Shown here one piece after another: positions 55,029-63,714 of a DNA stretch of 64,000 nt. The DNA is from MGIIb-O1 sp002457595 (GTDB lineage Archaea; Thermoplasmatota; Poseidoniia; Poseidoniales; Thalassarchaeaceae): positions 1-64,000 of the forward strand of contig JBJLBO010000004.1 of the NCBI GenBank assembly GCA_045568115.1, written 5' to 3'. Positions within the stretch are counted from its first letter, which is position 1; every line of letters starts with the position of its first letter. Under the pieces are notes generated by a model. That model made no database searches and had not been told where the DNA came from. It was given only the letters and a program-made list of their open reading frames with translations. Both the position numbers and the translations under genes were made by a program.

Positions 55029-55080
55029 TTCACTAATCTAAAGCATCACATTGAAGACGCATTCGCTAGCGACAGCAATC

Positions 55081-56574
55081 ATGGCGAACCCCGACAAGGC
55101 CAAGCGAGGAATTCCTCCTAAGGAGGATTTCAATGCATGGTACCCTGCAATAGTTGAGATTGCTGATCTTGTCGATAAGAGATATCCCATCAAAGGCATG
55201 GACGTCTGGCGGCCATATGGGTGGAAGGCGATGCGATGCATAGACAATCTCACCCACCAAGAGATGGAACGTACAGATCACGAGGAGGTGCGCTTCCCCT
55301 TATTGATTCCTGAAGATTTACTTGAGAAAGAAAACCGACTTGTCACATTACTTAAGCGAGCTAGGGAAGAAGGTGTGGATCCCTCAGAATTACGAATGGA
55401 TGAAGATGAGGCTGGATTCAAGAAAGAAGTATATTGGGTACGTAACGCTGGTGAAAATGACCTCGATGTACCAATGTTTTTGAGACCAACGTCTGAAACT
55501 GCAATGTATACGATGTTCCCGTTATGGGTTCGTACTCACGCTGATTTACCACTCAAGACATATCAAATTGTCAATACATTTCGTTATGAAACCAAACAAA
55601 CCAGATCATTCATCAGAGTACGTGAAATTCATTTCTTTGAGGCACATACTGCACATGTAGATGAGGAATGTGCAACGCGACAAATCGAAGAGGATTTAGA
55701 AATTGTTTCTAGATTAATGGCGATGATGAAATTGCCATTTATCATGTCCAAGCGTCCCGTTTGGGATACATTCCCGGGTGCATGGTACACTATTGGCATT
55801 GATGTCATCATGCCCAATGGTCGAACTTTACAGGTTGCATCAGTTCATCATTATAGGGATCAATGGGCACAAGCATTCGATTTGAAATATGCAGATGAAA
55901 ATGGTAAACATCAGTATTGCCACCAAACAACATATGGAATGTCTGAACGATTATTGGGTGCAGTTGTCGGGCTTCATGGAGATGATAACGGATTGATTTT
56001 CCCTCCTTTAATTGCTCCAATACAGGTGGTTATTATGCCTGTAGCCGCACACAAGAATCCATTGGTGAATGAAACAGTCGAATCAGTCAGTCAAATATTA
56101 CGTGAATCTGGATTTAGAATTAAAATTGATAACCGTGACTTACGACCTGGACAGAAATATTGGGATTGGGAAATTAAGGGCGTACCATTGCGATTAGAAA
56201 TAGGCCCTCGTGATGTCGAAAACGGCAATGCATTCGCTGCGCGTCGTACAGGAGGTAAGGAACCGATTCCACTAGATGATATTACCAATCAAGTTAGAAT
56301 CCAACTAGATATCGTTGAAAATGAATTATCTAATCGCAGTAGTGAACATCTCGATGGATGTGTTATTCGATTGATGAATCTTGATACAGATATACAAGAA
56401 GGTCACATTTACGAAGTTGCATTTGATGGTACTGATGCAGATGCCGAGGTGCTAGAGAAAACTACTGGGCTGGTCATATTAGGCGACTCTATTACACCAT
56501 ATGACAATGAGCAACCATGTATCATTAGCGGCAAGATGACTACAAGACGTCAACATCTAGCTCGAATGTACTAG
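55081..56574 (+). CDS. proS: Prolyl-tRNA synthetase (archaeal/eukaryotic type)
   Basis: This class II enzyme charges tRNA-Pro. Motifs seen are the motif 1 region (KGMDVWRPYGWKAMRCIDN), motif 2 (TFRYETKQTRSFIRVREIHFFE) and the class II ATP site of motif 3 near ERLLGAVVGLHGDD. There is no bacterial-type editing insertion. A C-terminal anticodon-binding domain follows (VVIMPVAAHKN). The ATG at 55081 (MANPDKAKRG) gives 497 residues; an upstream in-frame ATG at 55051 would add 10. It follows coaBC after 52 bases. Confidence 0.96.
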   Translation: MANPDKAKRGIPPKEDFNAWYPAIVEIADLVDKRYPIKGMDVWRPYGWKAMRCIDNLTHQEMERTDHEEVRFPLLIPEDLLEKENRLVTLLKRAREEGVDPSELRMDEDEAGFKKEVYWVRNAGENDLDVPMFLRPTSETAMYTMFPLWVRTHADLPLKTYQIVNTFRYETKQTRSFIRVREIHFFEAHTAHVDEECATRQIEEDLEIVSRLMAMMKLPFIMSKRPVWDTFPGAWYTIGIDVIMPNGRTLQVASVHHYRDQWAQAFDLKYADENGKHQYCHQTTYGMSERLLGAVVGLHGDDNGLIFPPLIAPIQVVIMPVAAHKNPLVNETVESVSQILRESGFRIKIDNRDLRPGQKYWDWEIKGVPLRLEIGPRDVENGNAFAARRTGGKEPIPLDDITNQVRIQLDIVENELSNRSSEHLDGCVIRLMNLDTDIQEGHIYEVAFDGTDADAEVLEKTTGLVILGDSITPYDNEQPCIISGKMTTRRQHLARMY

Positions 56575-56709
56575 TTAGTGAAGCAAATGGTACCATATGT
56601 GTCTTATACAGTCATAGGGGATACATCTATGCAACACCGGCGATACATAGGGTGGGCCTTATGATTAATGCTACCAACTCTGATAGACTGTCGACCATCC
56701 TATGAGCGC

Positions 56710-58854
56710 ATGCGTGTATTCATGACGCTAATGATTTGCTTGATAATGACCACCTCTATGCTTGCTGGATGCATGGGGGGTGAACCCACAGATGATCAGG
56801 AAGGAAAAAACCTTCAGGATGACGAATGGAATGTCTACTATGTTGATTCTGAAGATGAACTGCCTGCTTGTGAATCTTCAACGCTTGGACGACTGTACTA
56901 TGTCGCCTCGACAGCTGGATTCGAGACCTGCACGAGTGCAGGTTGGATATCAGTAGATTTGACCGGTCCAGCGGGATCTAAGGGGCCGCCGGGTGAAGAC
57001 GGTTCGGATGGTGCAAACGGTGCAGATGGCCAGAACGGAACGGCGGGAATCTCAGCATTGGCTCAAACATCGACTGAGACATCAGGAACCAACTGTGCAA
57101 ACGGGGGAATCAAGATCGAAGTGGGAATGGATGACAATGGGAATAGTGCTCTCGATACCTCCGAGATTGATCAGATATCCTACATCTGCAATGGAGCGGC
57201 TGGAGTGGATGGTGCAAACGGTGCAGATGGTGCAGACGGCCAGGACGGAACGGCGGGAATCTCGGCATTGGCTCAAACATCGACTGAGACATCAGGAACC
57301 AACTGTGCAAACGGGGGAATCAAGATCGAAGTGGGAATGGATGACAATGGGAATGATGTTCTCGATACCTCCGAGATTGATCAGATCTCCTACATCTGTA
57401 ATGGAGCGGATGGTGCAGACGGTGCAGATGGTGCAAACGGTGCAGATGGTGCAGACGGCCAGGACGGAACGGCTGGAATCTCAGCATTGGCTCAGACATC
57501 GACTGAGCCATCAGGAACAGGTTCGATGTATAATATGGAAAATGGTGCAGTACCTGCGGGATGGACCATAACTCCTGCAACCAATGGTGCTACTTGGTCG
57601 GTAACCTCTAGCAACTCTATTAGTGGCGCATACAGCCTAGAATCAACATCTCCAGGTAACAATGGAGTGGTGAAAGCCGAATGGACTGAAGTTACTGGAT
57701 CTGGAAGTATGTCTTGGGACTGGGCAACTTCCACGGAAAATGGTTTTGATTTCCTAGTAATTTGCGTTGATAATCCAACGTGTAGCCGAACAAATTACGA
57801 TTGGAGAGCATCAGCTATCAACAATGGTTCTGACCTCTTGGCGATACCAGCCGGAAGTCACACTTTCACCATCCTGTTTGCCAAGGACGGATCTTTTTCA
57901 TCAGGTCAGGATATTGTTTGGATTGATAACATCGAATTGCCTTCCAACTGTGCAAACGGGGGAATCAAGATCGAAATGGGAATGGATGACAATGGGAATG
58001 ATGCTCTCGATACCTCCGAGATTGATCAGATATCCTACATCTGCAATGGAGCGGATGGTACAGATGGTGCAGATGGTGCAAACGGTGCAGACGGTGCAGA
58101 TGGAGCCGATGGTGCAGACGGTACAGGTGGCCAGGACGGAACGGCTGGAATCTCAGCATTGGCTCAGACCTCGACTGAGTCATCAGGAACCAACTGTGCA
58201 AACGGGGGAATCAAAATCGAAGTAGGAATGGATGACAATGGAAATGGTGCTCTCGATACCTCCGAGATTGATCAGACCTCCTACATCTGCAATGGAGCGG
58301 ACGGTGCAGATGGCCAGGACGGAACGGATGCCAGTATCCCTCCAATTCCTTACGAACCTTTCAGTCCGGTAGTTATGTTGTCAGAGTGGCCCTTATCTGG
58401 TGGCTATGTTTTCTATCAACAATTTACTAGCCCTAGTACTGGTAGTTATGGAAACATGTCCTTTTTCTTGACACCCTCCTCGTCGAACTCATACTCCGGA
58501 GATTTAGGAGTAGCGATTTATGCAGATGTTACTGGCAATCCTGGTTACCCAGGATCTCTAATTGCCCAAGGAACTCATGTCTTTAGCAACGCCAACGTTG
58601 ACAAAAGTTTCATCACCATACAGTTTAGCAGTGTTGCTAATTTAACAGCAAATACGAAATATTGGGTAGCAGTTGCTGCAGATCCGGACACAGGTCTGCT
58701 TTTTTCAGGATTTCATAATGACTACCATGGAATTTATGACCTGGTAAAATATCAAACCACTGGATTTAACTCGGGCTCTAGTACTGGTTTCCCTGCTTCC
58801 GCTTCCAGTTTAGTTGATGGCGAATATGCATACTGGTTCCGCATATATGAGTAG
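56710..58854 (+). CDS. Secreted lipoprotein with collagen-like and repeat domains
   Basis: A lipoprotein signal precedes Cys21 (SMLAGC) after a short hydrophobic stretch, so the protein is probably anchored to the outer face of the membrane. After an acidic linker come collagen-like GAxGxDG runs and four copies of a ~51-residue repeat (GISALAQTST...DDNGN...SYICNG), one of them split by an inserted beta-sandwich domain. The C-terminal ~170 residues form another beta-rich domain (EPFSPVVMLSEW...). No enzyme motif is seen; a surface-binding role is inferred. The ATG at 56710 fits the signal peptide; the frame to 56668 adds a non-signal leader. Upstream (56575-56709) holds only a short ATGGTACCAT palindrome. 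Confidence 0.85.
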   Translation: MRVFMTLMICLIMTTSMLAGCMGGEPTDDQEGKNLQDDEWNVYYVDSEDELPACESSTLGRLYYVASTAGFETCTSAGWISVDLTGPAGSKGPPGEDGSDGANGADGQNGTAGISALAQTSTETSGTNCANGGIKIEVGMDDNGNSALDTSEIDQISYICNGAAGVDGANGADGADGQDGTAGISALAQTSTETSGTNCANGGIKIEVGMDDNGNDVLDTSEIDQISYICNGADGADGADGANGADGADGQDGTAGISALAQTSTEPSGTGSMYNMENGAVPAGWTITPATNGATWSVTSSNSISGAYSLESTSPGNNGVVKAEWTEVTGSGSMSWDWATSTENGFDFLVICVDNPTCSRTNYDWRASAINNGSDLLAIPAGSHTFTILFAKDGSFSSGQDIVWIDNIELPSNCANGGIKIEMGMDDNGNDALDTSEIDQISYICNGADGTDGADGANGADGADGADGADGTGGQDGTAGISALAQTSTESSGTNCANGGIKIEVGMDDNGNGALDTSEIDQTSYICNGADGADGQDGTDASIPPIPYEPFSPVVMLSEWPLSGGYVFYQQFTSPSTGSYGNMSFFLTPSSSNSYSGDLGVAIYADVTGNPGYPGSLIAQGTHVFSNANVDKSFITIQFSSVANLTANTKYWVAVAADPDTGLLFSGFHNDYHGIYDLVKYQTTGFNSGSSTGFPASASSLVDGEYAYWFRIYE
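57045..58300 (+). repeat. Four ~153-bp repeats with variable GA-rich collagen-like spacers
   Basis: Copies begin near 57045, 57255, 57475 and 58145, each coding for ISALAQTSTE.SGTNCANGGIKIE.GMDDNGN and DTSEIDQ(I/T)SYICNG. The third copy is interrupted after TEPSG and resumes as NCANGGIKIE at about 57948. Between copies lie runs of GCAGATGGT/GCAAACGGT-type triplets of different lengths, consistent with slippage during replication. Confidence 0.9.
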
Positions 58855-58907
58855 AATCTGTGGCTCTCAATTGACTGCGATGCGGCTCACTCGCTACCCT
58901 TTGATTT

Positions 58908-59288
58908 TCAAATCCCAAGAGTTTCTCTAACATCATCGATATATTCACTAAGATCAATCAAATCTGCAAAATGTGCTCCTGCTAAGCCACCAGCTACTAG
59001 AATCATAAGAAGTAAAATCCGCAGCCCCCATCTTTTCTTTGGTTTAGAATCAGTGTTATCTTCAGGCAATGGAATCTCTGGAAGTGGAATCTGTACTTTA
59101 TGATTTGAATCACCATTTGGCTGTACAATACTCTCAGGAGGTCTTTCAGGAGCCATGACTCCCATCTCATCTAATGCCTCTCTACCATAGATACTTTCAG
59201 CCATTTGATAAAGTTCCGTGTCTATCTCTAACTCATCAAGCTCAATATCACCATCGAGTAGTTGTTTGACCCTCTCGAAATTTGACAT
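58908..59288 (-). CDS. Single-pass membrane protein of unknown function
   Basis: The 126-residue protein is acidic and hydrophilic for its first ~85 residues (FERVKQLLDGDIELDELEID...), with a Pro-rich stretch (PLPEIPLPED) and one C-terminal membrane helix (LRILLLMILVAGGLAGAHF) preceded by KPKKRW, then a short acidic end. No family is recognised. It is 75 bases downstream of the transketolase C-subunit gene on the same strand. Confidence 0.65.
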   Translation of the reverse strand: MSNFERVKQLLDGDIELDELEIDTELYQMAESIYGREALDEMGVMAPERPPESIVQPNGDSNHKVQIPLPEIPLPEDNTDSKPKKRWGLRILLLMILVAGGLAGAHFADLIDLSEYIDDVRETLGI

Positions 59289-59363
59289 CGAACCGCCCGC
59301 CGAGTGTTCTATTATTCAATCAAACGCCTTTCTGCTATGGTTTGTGTAGGAAGTTAGACCATT

Positions 59364-60299
59364 TCACAGAACGCGACATGCTTCTTCGATCCGTTCTACT
59401 GTTAAACCGACAAGCTCTAACAATTCTTCACTCCCACCACTTTCTCCGAATCTATCTTCTACGCCAATCATTGTAATTTTTGTTGGTTTTGTTGTAGATA
59501 AGTACTCCGAAATAGAGGACCCAAGGCCACCAATTATTGAATGGTCTTCAACTGTAACAATACCTTTGCAAGTAGATACTAATTTGTTAATTAGTTCAGT
59601 ATCTAGTGGTTTAATCGTATGCATGTCAACAACATAAGCATGAATTCCTTCTTTAGACAAATTATTTGCAGCCGTTACGGCCTTATGGACCATAACTCCA
59701 CATGCAATTATCGCTATATCTACCCCTTCACGAAGCATCGAAGCTTTTCCTATTTTCAATTCTTTAATAGTATCTTCATCATACATTCTAGGCGTTTTAT
59801 TTCTAGCCGTTCTAGTGTATGAAGGAGACTTATGATTCAATAATTGCATAGTTAATGCCTTGGCGGAGAGGTCATCACAAGGATGCATAACAGTCATTCC
59901 AGGAATAGTTCGGTATATTGCAAGGTCTTCTATTGATTGAGCACTACTTCCATCCGTCCCTGTATGGATTCCACCATGACTTCCACATAAATGCGCAACA
60001 AGACCAGGTCTTGCTACACCATTCCTTACTTGTTCAAAAGCGCGTTCAGAGAATATAGCGAATGTACTGGCAAATGGGACCTTACCACATGACGCTAGTC
60101 CTGCTGCTACAGAAACCATATTTTGTTCTGCAATACCTAGAGAAACTGTTCTTTCAGGATGTTCGGCTCTAAAATGGCAAGATTTGGTTGATTTCCCCAA
60201 ATCTGCTTCCAGAACAACAACTCTCGGATCATTTGCTAATTCTAGTAGTGCGGCCCCATAGCCATCTCGGCTAGCTCCTCCGGACGATGGAGCACTCAT
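59364..60299 (-). CDS. Transketolase C-terminal subunit
   Basis: This is the second half of a split transketolase, which moves two-carbon units between sugar phosphates using thiamine diphosphate. The Pyr-domain residues are seen at LGIAEQNMVSVAAGLASCG and the FAIFSERAFEQVRN segment; GSHGGIHTGTDGSSAQSIED and the C-terminal domain follow. At 311 residues it is the normal archaeal size. Its start overlaps the N-subunit stop in an ATGA-type junction. Confidence 0.94.
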   Translation of the reverse strand: MSAPSSGGASRDGYGAALLELANDPRVVVLEADLGKSTKSCHFRAEHPERTVSLGIAEQNMVSVAAGLASCGKVPFASTFAIFSERAFEQVRNGVARPGLVAHLCGSHGGIHTGTDGSSAQSIEDLAIYRTIPGMTVMHPCDDLSAKALTMQLLNHKSPSYTRTARNKTPRMYDEDTIKELKIGKASMLREGVDIAIIACGVMVHKAVTAANNLSKEGIHAYVVDMHTIKPLDTELINKLVSTCKGIVTVEDHSIIGGLGSSISEYLSTTKPTKITMIGVEDRFGESGGSEELLELVGLTVERIEEACRVL

Positions 60300-61129
60300 T
60301 GTAACTCCTCCAATGCGAGCATTAACTCTTCATCGTTAGGTGCCTTGCCATGGAATGAGGGATTATCTTCCATAAATGAAACTCCCTTACCCTTTACAGT
60401 GTGGGCAATAATAGCACATGGTGAGGCCGTTGAAGATGCCCATTGAAGTGCATCAATAACTAACTCCATATCGTGCCCATCAATCTCTTTTACTGCCCAA
60501 CCAAATGAAGCAACCTTTGAAGCAATATCGCCAATCTCCATTTGAACATCAACGAAATCATCATTCTGAATTCTGTTTCTGTCGATGATAATGTTTAGAT
60601 TATTCAGATTATGATAACTAGCAGACATCAGTGCTTCCCAAACCTGTCCTTCTTGAGTTTCTCCATCACCCATCATCACCCACGTATTGTATTCTTTTTC
60701 GTCCATCCTACTTGCTAAGGCACAGCCAATGCCAAATGACAGCCCCATGCCTAAACTTCCTGCCGAGAAATCAACTCCATCAGTCCACTTCATATCGACA
60801 TGTCCTTGACATACCGACCCTAGAGTTCTAAATCCATCAAGGTCGGATTGACTGAGGAATCCTATTTCATGAAGGATAGAATATACTGCAGGGCTAGCAT
60901 GTCCTTTACTCATAACAAATCTGTCTCTATCTGTCCAATTAGGATTGGAGGCATCTATTCGCATCTGTGTACCATAGAGTCCGACAATCAAATCGATAGC
61001 AGATAGAGAACCACCAGGATGTCCAGCACCGGCTTTGTGAACCATCTTGACGATATGTTGGCGACATCGCTTAGCTGCATCTTCTAACATCTCGACTGAG
61101 GTGCCCAACTGATTCACGTTTGTGGGCAT
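60296..61129 (-). CDS. Transketolase N-terminal subunit
   Basis: This first half binds the thiamine pyrophosphate and metal. It has AGAGHPGGSLSAIDLIVGLY, MSKGHASPAVYS and the TPP motif VMMGDGETQEGQVWEALMSA, ending with SFHGKAPNDEELMLALEEL. At 277 residues it is typical of archaeal split transketolases. It is upstream of and overlaps the C-subunit gene by four bases. It is divergent from the menaquinone gene mqnE across 101 bases. Confidence 0.95.
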   Translation of the reverse strand: MPTNVNQLGTSVEMLEDAAKRCRQHIVKMVHKAGAGHPGGSLSAIDLIVGLYGTQMRIDASNPNWTDRDRFVMSKGHASPAVYSILHEIGFLSQSDLDGFRTLGSVCQGHVDMKWTDGVDFSAGSLGMGLSFGIGCALASRMDEKEYNTWVMMGDGETQEGQVWEALMSASYHNLNNLNIIIDRNRIQNDDFVDVQMEIGDIASKVASFGWAVKEIDGHDMELVIDALQWASSTASPCAIIAHTVKGKGVSFMEDNPSFHGKAPNDEELMLALEELQ

Positions 61130-61187
61130 AGCGTATGGCTATTGATGATTTCCGGATTTACATCCTTACTCTGTTAGGAGATAGATT

Positions 61188-61197
61188 GACTATAGTC
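61188..61197. promoter_or_regulatory. Short palindrome in the tkt-mqnE divergent gap
   Basis: GACTATAGTC is a perfect 10-bp palindrome midway between the divergent starts at 61129 and 61231. The TATA-like core could be a promoter element for one or both directions. It is short enough to be chance. Confidence 0.25.
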
Positions 61198-61230
61198 GAC
61201 ACACTGGGTCATCTCACAGGGTGACTGAAG

Positions 61231-62430
61231 TTGCATGATACAGTACCCTTGGAGGGTATGGCTGACTGGCGGAAACAACTGTCTTTGATGCCCGTCCCAG
61301 AATCTATTTCATCTGATCCAATTCTGAGAAATGCCATGCATCAATTGATTGATTTAGGACGGATTAACGAATCAACAGGAATTGATTTATTTGAGTCTAC
61401 AGATTTTTTTCCATTAATGAAATTAGCAGACATGGTCAAACAATCAAGATTTGGTAAGCATGTATTTTTCAATAATAATCTTCATGTGAATACTACCAAT
61501 ATTTGTGTTTTAGCATGTAGGTTTTGTGCCTTTCGAAAGGGCTCTAGGCATTCTGAAGCTTATGCGTTAAGTGTTGAAGAATATACTCACCGAATTGAGC
61601 CCTTCTCATCTGAAATTGATGAAGTTCATTCTGTAGGTGGGTTACATCCTTCTTGGACAATAGAACACTACGAAGAATTGTATTCTACCACGAAAGATAA
61701 ATTCCCTCATATTCACATTAAATCTTTGACTGCAGTTGAGATTAAACATTTAGCAAATCGCTCAAATCTAAGTGTATATCAGACTCTAAGTCGCTTGGAG
61801 GCTTCTGGTTTAGACTCAATTCCAGGTGGCGGTGCGGAAATATTAGTTGATTCAATTAGAGATAGAATATGTCGTGGTAAAGAATCTAGTCAAGAATATC
61901 TCGACATTCATAAACAGGCTCATTTGTTGAATATACCTACAAATTGCACAATGCTTTTTGGAACAATCGAGACCATCCATGACAGGATAACACATCTAAC
62001 TAAATTAAGGGATTTACAAGATGAAACCGGCGGCTTCCAATGTTTTGTCCCATATCCTTTTTTAGCCGACAATTCAAGATTACCTGAAGCCGATTTATCC
62101 TCAGCAAACGATATTTTGCGTGTGATTGCCGTATCTAGACTAATGCTCGATAACATACCTCATATCAAGTCTTATCGAATGAATATTGGAGATAATTTAG
62201 GTCAGATGGCACTATTGGGTGGTGCTGATGACATTGATGGAACTGTAGGTCATGAAGAAATAATGCATAGTGCTGGTAGCACTACTTCTCTTTCCTCCTC
62301 GTCACAAGATTTGTGCAAGTTAATTGAACAGGTTGATTGCATTCCCGTAAAAAGAAATTCAATATATTCAAAATTTGAAATTTCTAAATCCCCTCCTACT
62401 GAATTAATCAATATCCCTTTACTTGTTTGA
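61231..62430 (+). CDS. mqnE: Aminofutalosine synthase MqnE
   Basis: This radical-SAM enzyme joins the MqnA product to SAM in the futalosine route to menaquinone. The cluster motif is CRFCAFRK within NTTNICVLACRFCAFRKG (Cx3Cx2C), followed by EVHSVGGLHPSWTIEHY. The TTG at 61231 has GGGTGA six bases upstream (61219-61224); an ATG at 61258 is less well placed. At 399 residues it is slightly longer than most MqnE. mqnA follows nine bases later. Confidence 0.9.
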   Translation: MHDTVPLEGMADWRKQLSLMPVPESISSDPILRNAMHQLIDLGRINESTGIDLFESTDFFPLMKLADMVKQSRFGKHVFFNNNLHVNTTNICVLACRFCAFRKGSRHSEAYALSVEEYTHRIEPFSSEIDEVHSVGGLHPSWTIEHYEELYSTTKDKFPHIHIKSLTAVEIKHLANRSNLSVYQTLSRLEASGLDSIPGGGAEILVDSIRDRICRGKESSQEYLDIHKQAHLLNIPTNCTMLFGTIETIHDRITHLTKLRDLQDETGGFQCFVPYPFLADNSRLPEADLSSANDILRVIAVSRLMLDNIPHIKSYRMNIGDNLGQMALLGGADDIDGTVGHEEIMHSAGSTTSLSSSSQDLCKLIEQVDCIPVKRNSIYSKFEISKSPPTELINIPLLV

Positions 62431-62439
62431 GGTATTTTT

Positions 62440-63237
62440 ATGTCATGGAAACGTGTAATCGGCAGAGTTGCATTCACAAATTGCGACCCTCTCTTCTATG
62501 GCTTGGATAAACGCTGGTCTGTTTTACCTGCCCCTCCCGCATGGTTAACAGGTCATTTAATGAGACGTGATTGTCTTACAGCACCAATACCTACAGCTGA
62601 TTATGCTAAGTATTCAGATGAATTGTACTTAATTCCTGAACTAGGTATTGTTAGTAATGGTGCTGTGGGATCAGTAATATTATTTGGAACAAGAACGGTC
62701 GAAAATATGCGGGATATTGCCCTTCCTTCTGACTCTTCAACATCTAATTTACTACTAAGATGGCTACTAAAGAACCGTGATCTAGACCCTAAACTTATCG
62801 AAACTGGCCCCGATTTAGACTCAATGTTAGATTGTTGCGATGGGGCTCTTCTAATTGGAGACAGAGCCTTAGCCTCAGCATCAAAGAATCCAGATTTAGT
62901 CCAATTAGATCTCGGTGGTGAATGGACTTCTATAACTGGATTACCTATGGTCTTCGGCGTTTTTGCTTGTTTACGAGATTCTCCAGTTAGTTCGATAAAG
63001 GAAGTCAGAGGCGATTTACTAGCAAATTATGATAAATTTAATTCGGATCAGAATCAGCGTAATGAGGTTATCAAGCATTCTGCTGAGAGGATAGGGACTG
63101 ATGAAGCAAGAATCAGTTCATATTTTGACAAAGAAGTTCGTAATACTATCGAAGGAGATGCATTAGAGGGATTACTACGCTTTCTCAAAGATGTTTGTAT
63201 GATGGAAAAAGAACCAGAATGGTTAGAATTAAATTAA
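62440..63237 (+). CDS. mqnA: Chorismate dehydratase MqnA
   Basis: MqnA makes 3-enolpyruvylbenzoate from chorismate, the start of the futalosine menaquinone path. The 265-residue protein has the solute-binding-like fold: RVAFTNCDPLFYGL at the N-terminus, the IPELGIVSNGAVGSVILFG segment and LPMVFGVFACLRD. GAGGT lies seven bases before the ATG. It is translated directly after mqnE and overlaps the convergent downstream gene by four bases. Confidence 0.88.
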   Translation: MSWKRVIGRVAFTNCDPLFYGLDKRWSVLPAPPAWLTGHLMRRDCLTAPIPTADYAKYSDELYLIPELGIVSNGAVGSVILFGTRTVENMRDIALPSDSSTSNLLLRWLLKNRDLDPKLIETGPDLDSMLDCCDGALLIGDRALASASKNPDLVQLDLGGEWTSITGLPMVFGVFACLRDSPVSSIKEVRGDLLANYDKFNSDQNQRNEVIKHSAERIGTDEARISSYFDKEVRNTIEGDALEGLLRFLKDVCMMEKEPEWLELN

Positions 63238-63713
63238 TTCACATATTCAAGGTTTTTACTTGCAACCCATTCAAGTAAATCTAAAGCTACTTCACATGAT
63301 TCAGCAACTACAATTTCATCATCATTTACGAACTTCTCTAATGTACTCAGCGCTGTTCTATCGCCAATTGCGCCAAGCGCCTCGGCTGCTTCGTGACGAA
63401 CCATAACATCCTCATCGGCGTCTTCCAGACGTTCTATTAGAAACGGAACAGCATGTGAATCTTGCATTTGTCCCATGACATAGGCAATCTCATGCTTCAA
63501 TAATGCGGATTGGGAATTAAATGCCGCAGCCAATGCTTCCACAGCTTCTTCACCCCCTATGTTCCTCAATGCAAATAAAGCCCTCATTCTCTGAAACATT
63601 TTTTCATCTTCATCACAAATGCGTACTCGTAATTCCGAAACGCGCTGAATTGAACTAGGAGGAGCGGGGTCTACTGAATCGAATTCAGATCTCGTCGGTT
63701 TTTTCACACTCAT
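63234..63713 (-). CDS. Half-length deoxyhypusine hydroxylase-like HEAT-repeat protein
   Basis: This 159-residue HEAT-repeat protein matches remembered eukaryotic deoxyhypusine hydroxylase (DOHH) sequence unusually well. It has SVDPAPP, FALRNIGGEEA, SALLKHEIAYVMGQMQDSHA, VRHEAAEALGAIGD and VVAESCEVALDLLEW. The two His-Glu pairs (His74-Glu75 and His107-Glu108) are 33 residues apart, as in each half of human DOHH, but only one half is present, so a homodimer could rebuild the di-iron site. The ATG at 63713 follows an AGGTGA; a GTG at 63722 adds three residues. It begins at the stop of the MqnD-like gene. The target would be aIF5A. Confidence 0.75.
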   Translation of the reverse strand: MSVKKPTRSEFDSVDPAPPSSIQRVSELRVRICDEDEKMFQRMRALFALRNIGGEEAVEALAAAFNSQSALLKHEIAYVMGQMQDSHAVPFLIERLEDADEDVMVRHEAAEALGAIGDRTALSTLEKFVNDDEIVVAESCEVALDLLEWVASKNLEYVN

Positions 63714-63714
63714 T

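Noticed and set aside
56587..56596. ATGGTACCAT palindrome upstream of the lipoprotein
   Set aside because: A 10-base palindrome of this composition is expected by chance in a window of this size.
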